This document shows, in pieces, positions 8,133 through 16,697 of a stretch of DNA of 40,497 bases. The notes under the pieces are model-generated. The model was not told the DNA's origin, did not search any database, and saw nothing but the letters and a program-made list of their open reading frames with translations. Location: assembly GCA_011087765.1 (NCBI GenBank), contig JAALLA010000017.1, forward strand, positions 1-40,497, read 5' to 3'. The stretch's first letter is position 1; each line of letters begins with the position of its first letter. Both the position numbers and the translations under genes were made by a program. The stretch is from Pirellulaceae bacterium (GTDB lineage Bacteria > Planctomycetota > Planctomycetia > Pirellulales > Pirellulaceae).

Positions 8133-8810
8133 ATGCCAAGGTTCAAGCGTGGAAAAAATCTGGCGAAATGGAATTCCAATCGCGCTGAAGCCGGACAGGG
8201 GAAGTTAAGAATTGTCGGTGGTTCCTTTCGGGGGAGATTAATCGATTATTCCGGTGATCCGGTGACGCGTCCAATGAAAGACCACACGCGCGAGGCCGTT
8301 TTTAACCTCGTTGGCGGTTGGGTGAAAGACAAAACCGTTTTTGACCTATTCGCGGGCACTGGAGCGATGGGATTGGAAGCGCTCAGCCGCGGTGCAACGA
8401 AATGTATCTTTGTGGAACGTCACTTCCCTACCGTACGGATTATTCGAGAAAATGTTCTTAGCCTCGATCCAGATCTCCCCGTGGACGTGAATTCATCGGA
8501 TACATTTTTCTGGGTGAGGCAGTTTTTGAAGAACCCTGACTTATGGCCGTCCGAGCCATGGGTGGTATTTTGCTGCCCTCCCTACGCACTCTACGTTGAA
8601 AAGCCGACTGAAATTGTTGGAATGGTTGAAAGCCTGATGAAGATCGCGCCTCCGGAGAGTGTGTTTGTGGTTGAATCTGACAGCCGATTTGATCCTGAAC
8701 TGCTGCCAGAGCCTCAGTCATGGTTTGTTCGCAAGTACGCCCCGGCGCTCGTTGCTGTCCGGCGAGAGCGTGAATCAGGCGGTCACCAGGCGATGGATGA
8801 AACGAGCTAG
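8133..8810 (+). CDS. rsmD: RsmD-family 16S rRNA (guanine-N2)-methyltransferase
   Basis: A 225-residue cytoplasmic SAM-dependent methyltransferase. LRIVGGSFRGR (25-35), the TRPMKDHTREAVFNL block (about 45-59) and the SAM-binding DLFAGTGAMG (71-80) are typical of RsmD, which modifies G966 of 16S rRNA. The catalytic [DN]PP[YF] motif reads CPPY (C148-Y151), with a Cys where the family has an acidic or amide residue. This is unusual and could alter catalysis. The ATG at 8133 leaves a 24-residue lead-in before the conserved core and has no good SD. It is divergent from the cyclophilin genes and 222 bp upstream of a large exported orphan. Confidence 0.87.
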   Translation: MPRFKRGKNLAKWNSNRAEAGQGKLRIVGGSFRGRLIDYSGDPVTRPMKDHTREAVFNLVGGWVKDKTVFDLFAGTGAMGLEALSRGATKCIFVERHFPTVRIIRENVLSLDPDLPVDVNSSDTFFWVRQFLKNPDLWPSEPWVVFCCPPYALYVEKPTEIVGMVESLMKIAPPESVFVVESDSRFDPELLPEPQSWFVRKYAPALVAVRRERESGGHQAMDETS

Positions 8811-9032
8811 AGGCGACTAAATCAGACTCTGTGGAGGACCACAGCGCATTTTCGCCTGAACTTCCCAAATAATCGACAAAGTTTTAATTTTTCGATTCGG
8901 TTCAAGAGAATTCCCTATTTTCTTTAGGAATTACAGTTTGACTTTGCCGGACTGAGCCTCCGATGAGCTAAATAGCCCATTTTAAACCGTCCAGTACGGT
9001 CTAGCCGCCGGTTTCTCGGAGATCATTGTTCG

Positions 9033-11306
9033 ATGCTCACACGATTCGCAAGGAATGCGTTTCTCGGTCTTCTGCTTGCCACCGCTTCGATGTACAGCAA
9101 TGGATTGGCAAAGCAGACTGCTCAGCATGCCCATTTCAATGATGGCACAGCATCGTTGTCGAACCAGCATGGACCGGTTTGGGTGACGTTTCAAAGTGAT
9201 CTAAAGGATTACCGTCCCTCCGCAGATGCGTTAATTCAGCAAATTGAATCACTGGATTCAATTCCCGAATTAGATTCGTGGTCGACGGAGACGCTCGCCA
9301 TTCTTGGGCAGTTGTCGAAGGAGGAGTTGAGTTGCGATCAGACTCGTGTTCTTTATGAACAATTGGAATCGCAAGCGAATGTCGCGAGTGAACTTTCAGA
9401 GATTGTTCGGGAACGTTGCGAAAATTCTCCAGAGACGCAATACGATTATTGTGATGTCGCTCGACTTTCCTATCGAATCAAACGACGGCTTGCGATTTGG
9501 AATTCGATTTTAGATTCTAAAGCCGGACATGAGACCGCTCAACAAGCGGTAACCCACTCATTTGGAACGGGGACTGATTTACAGCAGAGATTGCTGGATG
9601 ACCTTGCTGCCAGCAAAATTGATCCAGTCTGGCGTGATTATTTGATGCTGGAGTCACTGGAGTCGGTGATTGCGACTGCATCGCCCGGGTCTTCTAAAAT
9701 TAGGACTGCCGCTCGCGAGGTTTTAGCGCGGATTTATTCCCCCGTTCTGGATAAAGAGCAGGCGAATTATGTGAAAAGCGTGATTAACCCTTACTCGCTT
9801 CAGTTGCTAAAGGATACGGCCAGGTTGCCATTTGATGAAATGGAACTGCTTCGTCGAATCGAAAACTATGAAACAAAACCGTCTTCTTTGACGGGTTATT
9901 ATTTGAATGACCAATATCAGAATTTATTATGGTCTGAAAATCCGGACGAGGTCGCAATGGCGAGAGCGATCGAGACACACTACCGAAACGCGAATATTCG
10001 TTTGGCTTTTTCTGAGCGTCTCATCAATCGATTGCTTCCTCAGCTCCCTGAAATCGAGCAACCGGTAGATCAAAAGATCAAGGGTGCTCGTGTCCTGGGA
10101 AAGAGTCGGGTGTCGAATCAGCTCCGTGTGAATTTGATTCCTGATGATTCGCAAATTCAATTGAATGTAGAAACTCGAGGCGATGTTCAATCGGACACCG
10201 TGGCAAAAACAAAAGTCTTTCGGGTAACCAATCTTGGCAGGGCTAATTTCGAGGTCTTCCAAAATATAATGATCAACGAGGAAGGCATCGAAGCGGTCGG
10301 AGATCCCTATGCTCGCTCGAAAGCAAACCAGTTAGTGGTCGGAGTGGAGTCTGGATTGGATAACCATCCAATTCTTGGCGGGCTGGCTCGGAAGATTGCA
10401 AAAAATAATTTGAAGCGGGATGCATCCGAAACCGACCGGATGTACAAGCGGACAGTGGAATCGTCTGCAGAGGAGCAAATGCGAACCCAGGTCAGCGAGC
10501 AGTTACAGATGGTTCGCGAATTGGCTTACACAAAATTGTTCCAACCATTGTTTGGAATGGATCTCGAGCCGGAGCCTAAACAGTTGGCGACAACTGAGGA
10601 CCAAATGGTGGTGCGTTACCGGATCGGGGGACGCGATCAAATGGCCGCCAATACAGCGAGGCCACTGGACAGTGCGAGCAGCTTAATGAGTTTCCAGTTG
10701 CACCAATCCGCCGTCAATAATGCGATTTCTCGCATTGGCCTCAATGGCAACCAATTTACAGTTGATGAACTTGTTGAGCACCTAAGGGGTTTCGTTGGTG
10801 CCGAGGATACAGCGGAGCCGCCAGCGAAAAGTGACCAGCACGCCGAAATCGGATTTGCTTATTTTGATCCGATCCTGGTTGAGTTTCAAGAAGACCAGTT
10901 ACGGGTAACTCTCAATCTGAGATCATTGAAGATTGGCGAGAGGGGAAAAGTTTGGAAAAACATCTCGCTCACCGCGGCCTATCGGTTTGTCAGAGATGGC
11001 ATGAAGATTCAATTGCAGCAAAACGACGACGGTACTCGTATTCGTGGGAAACGCCTTAGGTTTGGTGATAAAGCAGCGATCAGTACCGTCATGAAAGTGT
11101 TGTTTAAGAAAGAATACTCTGTCGCATCGCTTCCCGAGAAGATAGCTCAGCGGATTGATACAAGCCAACTGGAGATTTCCCAACTCTCTGTCTCAGATGG
11201 TTGGCTTGCCGTTTCAGTTGACGACCGAGAATTCAACACCGCTCAAGAGACGGTTCTGGATATGTTGCGAACCAGTACTAATCGAAAATTGATCAACCGC
11301 CGCTAG
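9033..11306 (+). CDS. large exported protein of unknown function
   Basis: A 757-residue protein with a signal peptide (hydrophobic core about residues 10-22, cleavage near GLA-KQ). I recognise no domain. The first half is helical and rich in Leu, Glu and Arg. The second half (about 345-480) has beta-strand-like segments (QLRVNLIPDDSQIQLNVETR) and the C-terminal 150 residues are mixed. No catalytic motif, lipobox or further membrane helix stands out. It follows rsmD after 222 bp and converges tail to tail with the lipoprotein gene, with only 29 bp between the stops. A periplasmic location is predicted from the signal peptide; the function is unknown. Codon use looks like that of its neighbours. 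Confidence 0.75.
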   Translation: MLTRFARNAFLGLLLATASMYSNGLAKQTAQHAHFNDGTASLSNQHGPVWVTFQSDLKDYRPSADALIQQIESLDSIPELDSWSTETLAILGQLSKEELSCDQTRVLYEQLESQANVASELSEIVRERCENSPETQYDYCDVARLSYRIKRRLAIWNSILDSKAGHETAQQAVTHSFGTGTDLQQRLLDDLAASKIDPVWRDYLMLESLESVIATASPGSSKIRTAAREVLARIYSPVLDKEQANYVKSVINPYSLQLLKDTARLPFDEMELLRRIENYETKPSSLTGYYLNDQYQNLLWSENPDEVAMARAIETHYRNANIRLAFSERLINRLLPQLPEIEQPVDQKIKGARVLGKSRVSNQLRVNLIPDDSQIQLNVETRGDVQSDTVAKTKVFRVTNLGRANFEVFQNIMINEEGIEAVGDPYARSKANQLVVGVESGLDNHPILGGLARKIAKNNLKRDASETDRMYKRTVESSAEEQMRTQVSEQLQMVRELAYTKLFQPLFGMDLEPEPKQLATTEDQMVVRYRIGGRDQMAANTARPLDSASSLMSFQLHQSAVNNAISRIGLNGNQFTVDELVEHLRGFVGAEDTAEPPAKSDQHAEIGFAYFDPILVEFQEDQLRVTLNLRSLKIGERGKVWKNISLTAAYRFVRDGMKIQLQQNDDGTRIRGKRLRFGDKAAISTVMKVLFKKEYSVASLPEKIAQRIDTSQLEISQLSVSDGWLAVSVDDREFNTAQETVLDMLRTSTNRKLINRR

Positions 11307-11335
11307 GTGCTGGTTGAGTTTGCCCAGACAGTCCG

Positions 11336-12322
11336 TTAATTGCGAACGGGACTCCAAGTCGGCTTGGCAGGAATCACTGGTGGTGGGTTCTTAGTTTTCG
11401 GTGTCGGTTTCTTGATCTTGGCAGGCTGTTGTTTGCTGCTAGTCCAGGCCTTGTTAGCAATTGGCTTTGATTCTTCCAGGGCCTCTTCGACTACATCGGA
11501 TTCACCGGAGGCAGGAAGCCAGCGTGGATCTTCACGCGTCCAGCGACGAATTGCTGAATGATCCACAGAATATTCAGCGGCAGGTGGAGTAATCGTAAGT
11601 TGATGCTTGGTTTTCAAACTGCGGCCGTCGGGTGTCACGAGTCGTACATGTAAATCCAGAGAGCTGTTGATAGGAATAGACTGTTCCCAGGGAAGGTGCA
11701 AAAGGATTCCTCTTTCACCGGATGGATTCTTCGCAAAGAATAACTTTGTTTCCTCAGGAACAAACTTCCATAGCCCGATTCTTTGTCGTTCGGGGGAGGC
11801 GGTTGGGTCGATCAAGCTGACCGTAAGTTCGCCATCGGAGTGGACTGTTTCTCCCGATTCGTCTTGAGGGGTGATGAAGATTTCAACACCCTCATCGCCG
11901 TCGATTTTGTCGAGATTGATTCCAATGGTCGGTGGCGAGTATACGGAAATAGATTCGGCCCTTTTTATCCTGAGTGCAGGCTCAGGTGGTGCCAATGTGG
12001 GGATTTCGGCGTTGTACGCGACTTGCCCGATGGTAGCGCTGTCCCGACGGGGCTGGGTGGAATCGCTTTGATCCGTTTTGCCACCATCCTGCATTTCCTC
12101 GGACGGCGGTGAATCGGTTTCAGGTTTCTGGTTATCTAACTGGTCTTGGAGTTCCGAGTTTTCCTGCCTCAAGCGCTGTAAGTCTGCTTCATTGATAAAG
12201 GAGTATTCTTCCCAATCAAGGATTTCCTGTCGCAGCTCAACAATTTCCTTTTGGTTGGACGGGTTGGACCGACAGCCAATTGCTAAAAGTGAACAGGTTA
12301 TTGCCAAGAAAAACAGGCGCAT
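11336..12322 (-). CDS. putative lipoprotein with N-terminal coiled coil
   Basis: A 328-residue protein with a lipoprotein signal: MRLFFLAITCSLLAIGC puts the lipidated Cys at residue 17. Heptad-like residues at about 24-64 suggest a coiled coil, followed by a Ser/Asp/Gln-rich linker, a beta-rich middle domain (about 115-240, containing VEIFITPQDE and LTVSLIDP), and a Lys/Pro-rich basic tail (IKKPTPKTKNPPPVIP). Family unknown. A GTG directly before the ATG is also possible; GAGG lies upstream of both. The basic tail may contact nucleic acid or peptidoglycan, but that is speculation. It is convergent with the 757-residue orphan and 190 bp downstream of the OsmC gene on the same strand. Confidence 0.75.
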   Translation of the reverse strand: MRLFFLAITCSLLAIGCRSNPSNQKEIVELRQEILDWEEYSFINEADLQRLRQENSELQDQLDNQKPETDSPPSEEMQDGGKTDQSDSTQPRRDSATIGQVAYNAEIPTLAPPEPALRIKRAESISVYSPPTIGINLDKIDGDEGVEIFITPQDESGETVHSDGELTVSLIDPTASPERQRIGLWKFVPEETKLFFAKNPSGERGILLHLPWEQSIPINSSLDLHVRLVTPDGRSLKTKHQLTITPPAAEYSVDHSAIRRWTREDPRWLPASGESDVVEEALEESKPIANKAWTSSKQQPAKIKKPTPKTKNPPPVIPAKPTWSPVRN

Positions 12323-12514
12323 CACTAAAATGCCTCATGAGAGAGAAATCGAAAGACTGTCTTTAGATGATTTCTTCGAGTGGCATCAATCCCAATTCGT
12401 GCCCACACCGGTATTGGCAGGGCCTGATTCGAGACTGCTTGTCCGGTAACCGCTAGCACAAAGCTTAACCTAGACCAGATTCAATAATGGCAGACTCTGC
12501 TTTGCTGCGGTTGA

Positions 12515-12940
12515 TTAACCGACTGAGACTTGAATTTCGAGTGTGGCCGCAAAATTCAATGAGTTAGTAATAAAGCAGGCATGTTCAGCCTTTTCTAATA
12601 GGCGTTCGGCTCGGCTGACGTCTGCATCGGCGGGGATTGTCAGATTTGCAAGAATTTTCATCTCGGTAAATTGCATCCCCCGGTCGACCTTATCCAGCGT
12701 GCCGGTGACGTCGCACTGCAGTGCCGTCCACGAAAATCGTGAAGCGGTAGCGATCGCTTTAAAGGACAACGTGAAGCAGTCAGCAACTGCAGCGACAAGC
12801 AGGTCTTCGGGGGACCACTCGTTGCCGGAGCCACCGAATTCGGTAGGTGGTCCGGATACCAACGTGGGAAGTCCGTTGGCGGTTAAGTCGACGAGTTGTT
12901 CCGGTTTCGAAGTTGCGCTGACTGAATACGGGTGTGCCAT
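12515..12940 (-). CDS. OsmC/Ohr-family peroxide-handling protein
   Basis: A 141-residue OsmC-family protein. Two conserved cysteines, C55 in VADCFTLSF and C122 in AEHACFITNSL, match the peroxidatic and resolving pair of OsmC/Ohr thiol peroxidases, which reduce organic hydroperoxides. The preceding GNEWSPEDLLVAAVADC block is the typical signature. It is probably cytoplasmic. The start lies 13 bp after the clpP stop on the same strand, so co-transcription with the two clpP genes is likely and would tie peroxide defence to protein turnover. The SD is not clear. The choice between OsmC, Ohr and YhfA-like subgroups cannot be made here. Confidence 0.88.
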   Translation of the reverse strand: MAHPYSVSATSKPEQLVDLTANGLPTLVSGPPTEFGGSGNEWSPEDLLVAAVADCFTLSFKAIATASRFSWTALQCDVTGTLDKVDRGMQFTEMKILANLTIPADADVSRAERLLEKAEHACFITNSLNFAATLEIQVSVG

Positions 12941-12953
12941 GAGAGTCTTTGTC

Positions 12954-13547
12954 TTATTGGGTTTCGCCGAGGCTTGTTACGACTTGATCGATCAAGTTGA
13001 ACTCTTGTGCTTCTTCGGCCGTCATGAAGTTATCACGATCTGTGTTAGCTTCTATTTCTTCGAGTGTTTTACCTGTGTGTTTTACTTGAAGAAGATTCAG
13101 CCGCTCTTTAACGCGACGCAGTTCTTTGCGGTGGATCATGATTTCTTCGGCGGTGCCCTGCATTCCGGCAAGCGGTTGGTGGATCATGATACTTGCGTTA
13201 GGCAGTGCGTAACGTTTGCCGGCAGTGCCGGCGGTCAACAGCATTGCACCCATCGATGCGGCTTGGCCGAGGCAATAGGTTGCGACGTCACACGAGATGA
13301 ATTGCATCGTATCGTAGATTGCCAGTCCCGCTGTGACACTTCCACCCGGCGAGTTGATGTAGAGGTGGATATCTTTTTTGGGGTCTTCCGATTGCAGGAA
13401 CAGCATTTGTGCAACCAACGAGTTCGCCAGGTCGGCGGTTACCTGTTGGCCGAGAAAAATGATGCGGTCCCTCAAAAGTCGACTGTAAATGTCGTAAACC
13501 CGTTCTTCGCGACCTGAATTATCGACCACGTAGGGAACGTATGACAT
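12954..13547 (-). CDS. clpP: ATP-dependent Clp protease proteolytic subunit (first paralogue)
   Basis: A 197-residue serine peptidase subunit of the Clp barrel. The catalytic triad S98 (GQAASMGA), H123 (IMIHQP) and D172 (TDRDNF) is complete and the length is standard. It would form a heptameric ring with a ClpX or ClpA/C ATPase, and degrade unfolded or tagged proteins in the cytoplasm. It lies 131 bp downstream of a second complete clpP gene. Paired ClpP subunits in other bacteria can form mixed rings, so a hetero-oligomer is plausible (inference). No ClpX gene is in the window. Confidence 0.97.
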   Translation of the reverse strand: MSYVPYVVDNSGREERVYDIYSRLLRDRIIFLGQQVTADLANSLVAQMLFLQSEDPKKDIHLYINSPGGSVTAGLAIYDTMQFISCDVATYCLGQAASMGAMLLTAGTAGKRYALPNASIMIHQPLAGMQGTAEEIMIHRKELRRVKERLNLLQVKHTGKTLEEIEANTDRDNFMTAEEAQEFNLIDQVVTSLGETQ

Positions 13548-13678
13548 AATCTTCTACTCCGATTGACCGTTTGAATATAAATGAAAATAAAAATTTGCTG
13601 TGTGTGCCGACGTTAAATCGTCACGGTCGTCCAAGGTATTGAAAACTCATTGGCCGATTGGTTTGAATCATTTTGAAA

Positions 13679-14368
13679 TTAATCTTCGTCTTCGTCTTCG
13701 GTGGCTTTGCGAATCGTAATTTCGTCAACCACTCCGTAGGCTTTGGCCTCTTCGGCGGTGAGGAAAAAGTCGCGATCGGTATCCTCGGCAATTTTCTCAA
13801 CCGTTTGCCCGGTGTGTTTGGCCAAAATTTCGTTGAGCACAGTTCGATTGCGAAGGATTTCGTCGGCCTGAATTTCAATGTCGCTTACCTGGCCTCCAAC
13901 ACCTCCGTGAGGCTGGTGAATCATAACTCTCGAGTTGGGCAAGCAGAATCGCTGGCCCTTTGTTCCGCCGGCGAGCAAGACTGCGGCGCCGCTGGCCGCC
14001 TGGCCAACGCAAAACGTTGCTACCGGGCAAGACATGATCTGCATCACGTCGTAGATTGCCATGGTGGCAATGACGTCGCCTCCGGGAGAGTTAAGATAAA
14101 AGTTAATTGGCTTTTTCTTATTTTCGCTTTGCAAGTAAAGCAATTTCATGACTAATTCATTGGCATTCCCCGTGTGGATCTCGCCCTGCAGAAATACAAT
14201 TCTGTTTTCCAGCAGCAGATCGCCCAGCGTCATTTGGCGTTGGCGTTGGTACGAGGCTGTGGAGTATGAATTTTGTATTTCGGAAAGTGGATCCCGCATA
14301 ACTGATCCTGTGGTTGAACCGAAGTTACTCATGACTGATCCGTTTTTAGTTTGTGAAATGCCGTTCAA
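13679..14368 (-). CDS. clpP: ATP-dependent Clp protease proteolytic subunit (second paralogue)
   Basis: A 229-residue ClpP with a longer N-terminus and an acidic tail (ATEDEDED). The triad is S126 (GQAASGAA), H151 (VMIHQP) and D200 (TDRDFF). The usual Met after the catalytic Ser is Gly here. The TTG start at 14368 has AAGGA (14376-14380) 7 nt upstream; an ATG at 14332 would give 217 residues and is the main alternative. It is the first gene after the repeat-bearing 445-bp gap downstream of tig. The two ClpP proteins differ clearly in sequence, so this is not a recent duplication. Confidence 0.96.
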   Translation of the reverse strand: MNGISQTKNGSVMSNFGSTTGSVMRDPLSEIQNSYSTASYQRQRQMTLGDLLLENRIVFLQGEIHTGNANELVMKLLYLQSENKKKPINFYLNSPGGDVIATMAIYDVMQIMSCPVATFCVGQAASGAAVLLAGGTKGQRFCLPNSRVMIHQPHGGVGGQVSDIEIQADEILRNRTVLNEILAKHTGQTVEKIAEDTDRDFFLTAEEAKAYGVVDEITIRKATEDEDED

Positions 14369-14428
14369 GACAAAGTCCTTTACAAGCGTAATGATTGGAT
14401 TGCGTGGTTCCGGCTAAAGACCCTAATG

Positions 14429-14467
14429 AATCAGTTCCATAAATCAGTTCTAGTTCTGAATCAGTTC
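14429..14467 (-). promoter_or_regulatory. three GAACTGATT motifs upstream of clpP, possible operator
   Basis: AATCAGTTC occurs at 14429-14437, 14442-14450 and 14459-14467, that is GAACTGATT three times on the minus strand, 61-99 bp upstream of the TTG start of clpP. The offsets are 13 and 17 bp, and partial copies (AGAACT, AGAACC) lie between and beside them. The same-strand, near-promoter clustering suggests a regulator-binding site; no known regulator is matched. Confidence 0.4.
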
Positions 14468-14484
14468 TGGTTCTTAGATCTGGT

Positions 14485-14526
14485 TTTTTCTCTTAACCGA
14501 ACATTTTTTTCTCTTAACCGAACATT
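14485..14526. repeat. two perfect 21-bp tandem repeats upstream of clpP
   Basis: Copies at 14485-14505 and 14506-14526 are identical: five T, then CTCTTAACCGAACATT. They lie between the GAACTGATT motifs and the tig end. A 21-bp period is two helical turns, so both copies face the same side of the DNA, as for paired binding sites. A recent slippage duplication is the alternative. Confidence 0.7.
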
Positions 14527-14715
14527 TAAGCTATCGAGAATCTAAAACGGAGACAAGGTGAGATACGGTTTCGGTGGACACACTCTTGGCATTTACCGGA
14601 TATTTTAGGGACACTCTCACGGCGTGACCGAATTGAGAATTCGAACCCCAAAGAATACGGGACACAGAAAGGTTTGGTTCATCGTTGTGGCCGCTGATTT
14701 TGGCTTAATAACGAG

Positions 14716-14743
14716 CCAATGGATGCCGCTTGGCATCCATTGG
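14716..14743. other. perfect 12-bp hairpin downstream of tig
   Basis: CCAATGGATGCC (14716-14727), a GCTT loop, then GGCATCCATTGG (14732-14743). It starts 70 bases beyond the tig stop on the minus strand. No T tract follows on either strand, so it is either a factor-assisted terminator or a 3' stabilising hairpin. Confidence 0.65.
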
Positions 14744-14813
14744 GAGTCGTTTAATCAATCGGTCATTCGAGCGGGGAGCCCTGCCACAGCACTGCGTAAG
14801 CAGCGGACTGGCG

Positions 14814-16274
14814 TTAGTCTTTTTTCATGCCCGGAATAGGCTCAGCGTCTCCGCCTTCGTATTTAGCTTCTGGGATGCTTCCTTTGCGGCCCGCAGCAAA
14901 ATAGGTCAGCGCTGAAGAGTCAGCTTTTTCATCGGTTTCGTAATCCGTGCCTTTAAAGTTGGCACTCTCTGTGATGAGATCAATTACTTTTCGCTCGATG
15001 ATCATATTCCGCAGCGAGTCCATCTGGCCGGCTCTTTCAAGTCGGGCACGAACTCTTCGCGGTGAATCGTTTTGCTGCATCGCGATTCGAGCGATTTCAA
15101 TTTCGTAATCTTGCGGTTCGTCTTCGACAGATTCCTGCTCAGCGATTCGCTCAAGAATAAAGTGTTCTTTCAGCAGCGTTTCGGTTTTCTCAAGAATATT
15201 TTTCCGAAGCGTGTTTTCACGAGCAACGAGTTCCTGTTCGGAGAATCCGCTGGACCGCATTTCCATCACGGCCCGGTCGAGCTCACGGCCTGATTGGCGG
15301 CGTAGGAGATCCGGTGGCAATTCCCAGTCAGCTGATTCGGTAAGAACTTTGCTAATTTGATCTCGAATGGTCTCGCGTTGAGCATACTGCAGCCGTTCTT
15401 CCATCGATGAGCGGACGAGTTCTTTCAGTTTGTCAACCGATTCAAGACCGAGTTGGGTAGCGATTTCTTCGGGGTTTTTGCTTTCAACTCGTTTAACATC
15501 GAGTACTTCGAATTCAACTTCGACTGTTTTTCCACGAAGGTCTTCATTTTCAGCGTGTTCGCTGATTTCGACATTGGCGGTTTTCTTGTCTTCAGCTTTG
15601 GTGCCAATCATCAACTTGTCAAAGTCTCCGATGGTAGCGTCAGATAGGCTGAGCGTTGGTCGAACCTGAATCAACTGCTCTTCATTGGTGTTGATTTCTT
15701 CGCCTTCGAATCGACTTACAATGTTGCAAACGATGTGGTCGCCGGCCTGAACGGCTTCGTCGACAGGAGCTAAATCTGAGAATTGCTGCGATAGATTACC
15801 GATGTGAGTATCGATATCTTCATCTGTGAATTCACGTTCTGGTCTCTCGAGGGAGAGGCCTTTCCATTCAGGAAGATCGAATTCAGGCCGTACCTCGATG
15901 TTGAATTCATAGGTCAGGTCACCCTCTTCCGGGATGACGACCTGCTCGAAATCAAGATCTGGTTCACTGATCGCAGAGAAATCCTGTGAGTCGCTTACCT
16001 GAGACAGGCTATCCATCAGGATCGAGCCCTTGACTTGTCCAGTGAGCTGTTTGCGAAACTTTTTCTCGACCAATTGACGAGGTGCTTTGCCGACGCGGAA
16101 TCCGGGGACTTCCGCACGGGGCACAAGTTCGTCGAACTGCTTATCGAAATACTTTTCGATGTCCGAGCGTGGAACCGTGACGGTGACGTGACGTTCGCAA
16201 GCACTTGTTTCTTTGACCTCAACGGCAAGATCCAGTTTCTCTTTTTCTTCAGTTTCGATGGTCTCAGTATTCAC
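14814..16274 (-). CDS. tig: trigger factor, ribosome-associated chaperone
   Basis: A 486-residue trigger factor that binds nascent chains at the ribosome exit. The ribosome-docking signature GFRVGKAP is at residues 58-65 within the N-terminal domain (about 17-150). A central FKBP-like region (about 170-265, VQAGDHIVCNIVSRFEG) and a long helical C-terminal chaperone domain follow, and an acidic/lysine tail ends the protein. The length is slightly above the 430-450 common in other phyla because of the first 15 acidic residues and the tail. It starts with GTG, with AAGGA at 16283-16287 and an 8-nt spacer. It lies upstream of the two clpP genes, as in the common tig-clpP-clpX order, but with a 445-bp gap and no clpX here. 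Confidence 0.95.
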   Translation of the reverse strand: MNTETIETEEKEKLDLAVEVKETSACERHVTVTVPRSDIEKYFDKQFDELVPRAEVPGFRVGKAPRQLVEKKFRKQLTGQVKGSILMDSLSQVSDSQDFSAISEPDLDFEQVVIPEEGDLTYEFNIEVRPEFDLPEWKGLSLERPEREFTDEDIDTHIGNLSQQFSDLAPVDEAVQAGDHIVCNIVSRFEGEEINTNEEQLIQVRPTLSLSDATIGDFDKLMIGTKAEDKKTANVEISEHAENEDLRGKTVEVEFEVLDVKRVESKNPEEIATQLGLESVDKLKELVRSSMEERLQYAQRETIRDQISKVLTESADWELPPDLLRRQSGRELDRAVMEMRSSGFSEQELVARENTLRKNILEKTETLLKEHFILERIAEQESVEDEPQDYEIEIARIAMQQNDSPRRVRARLERAGQMDSLRNMIIERKVIDLITESANFKGTDYETDEKADSSALTYFAAGRKGSIPEAKYEGGDAEPIPGMKKD

Positions 16275-16622
16275 AAATCTTTTCCTTGGCAGGAGACTTG
16301 GCTGTCGTTCCGCTTGTGGGAACGGTCAGCGATTCAAAATTTATAGTTTGCAAAGCAGTTTAGGAATTTCAACTTCGAAATTCAGTTGGTGCCGAGCAGT
16401 TATGTGTGTTCGTTCGAACCTGAAGCATTCAACAATGAATGTGAATTCAACGAGTCCAACAGAGTTGGAGAAAGCCTAAGTGGATTTCTATCGGGTTCGA
16501 CATTGTAGCCAATCCGATTGGTTTTTATAGGCCTTTTGGTCATGAAATTAACCACAAAACCATTTTTAGAGCAGTTCAGTCGATCGACAGTCTCGGGGAG
16601 TGCCACCGCGGTGAGGGAAAAG
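16275..16622. other. 348-bp gap between tRNA-Gly and tig
   Basis: No gene is visible. It holds the tig SD and presumably its promoter at the left, and the tRNA 3' flank at the right. A minus-strand reading frame crossing the tRNA is spurious. Confidence 0.5.

Positions 16623-16697
<75 letters not shown>

Larger units (their letters stand above)
14369..14813. other. 445-bp gap between tig and clpP holding repeats and a hairpin
   Basis: No gene is visible. The part near clpP carries three copies of a 9-bp motif and a 2 x 21-bp tandem repeat; the part near tig carries a perfect 12-bp hairpin. It presumably includes the clpP promoter on the minus strand and the end of the tig transcript, but I could not place a convincing -35/-10 pair. 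Confidence 0.6.

Noticed and set aside
12330-12449. 39-residue plus-strand frame starting MPHEREIERLSL in the gap before the lipoprotein
   Set aside because: No SD, no homology, and it overlaps the likely promoter region of the lipoprotein gene on the other strand; kept only as a weak small-protein candidate.
12543-13517. 324-residue plus-strand frame
   Set aside because: It is antisense to osmC and clpP, both of which have full catalytic motifs; the long frame reflects codon bias of the real genes.
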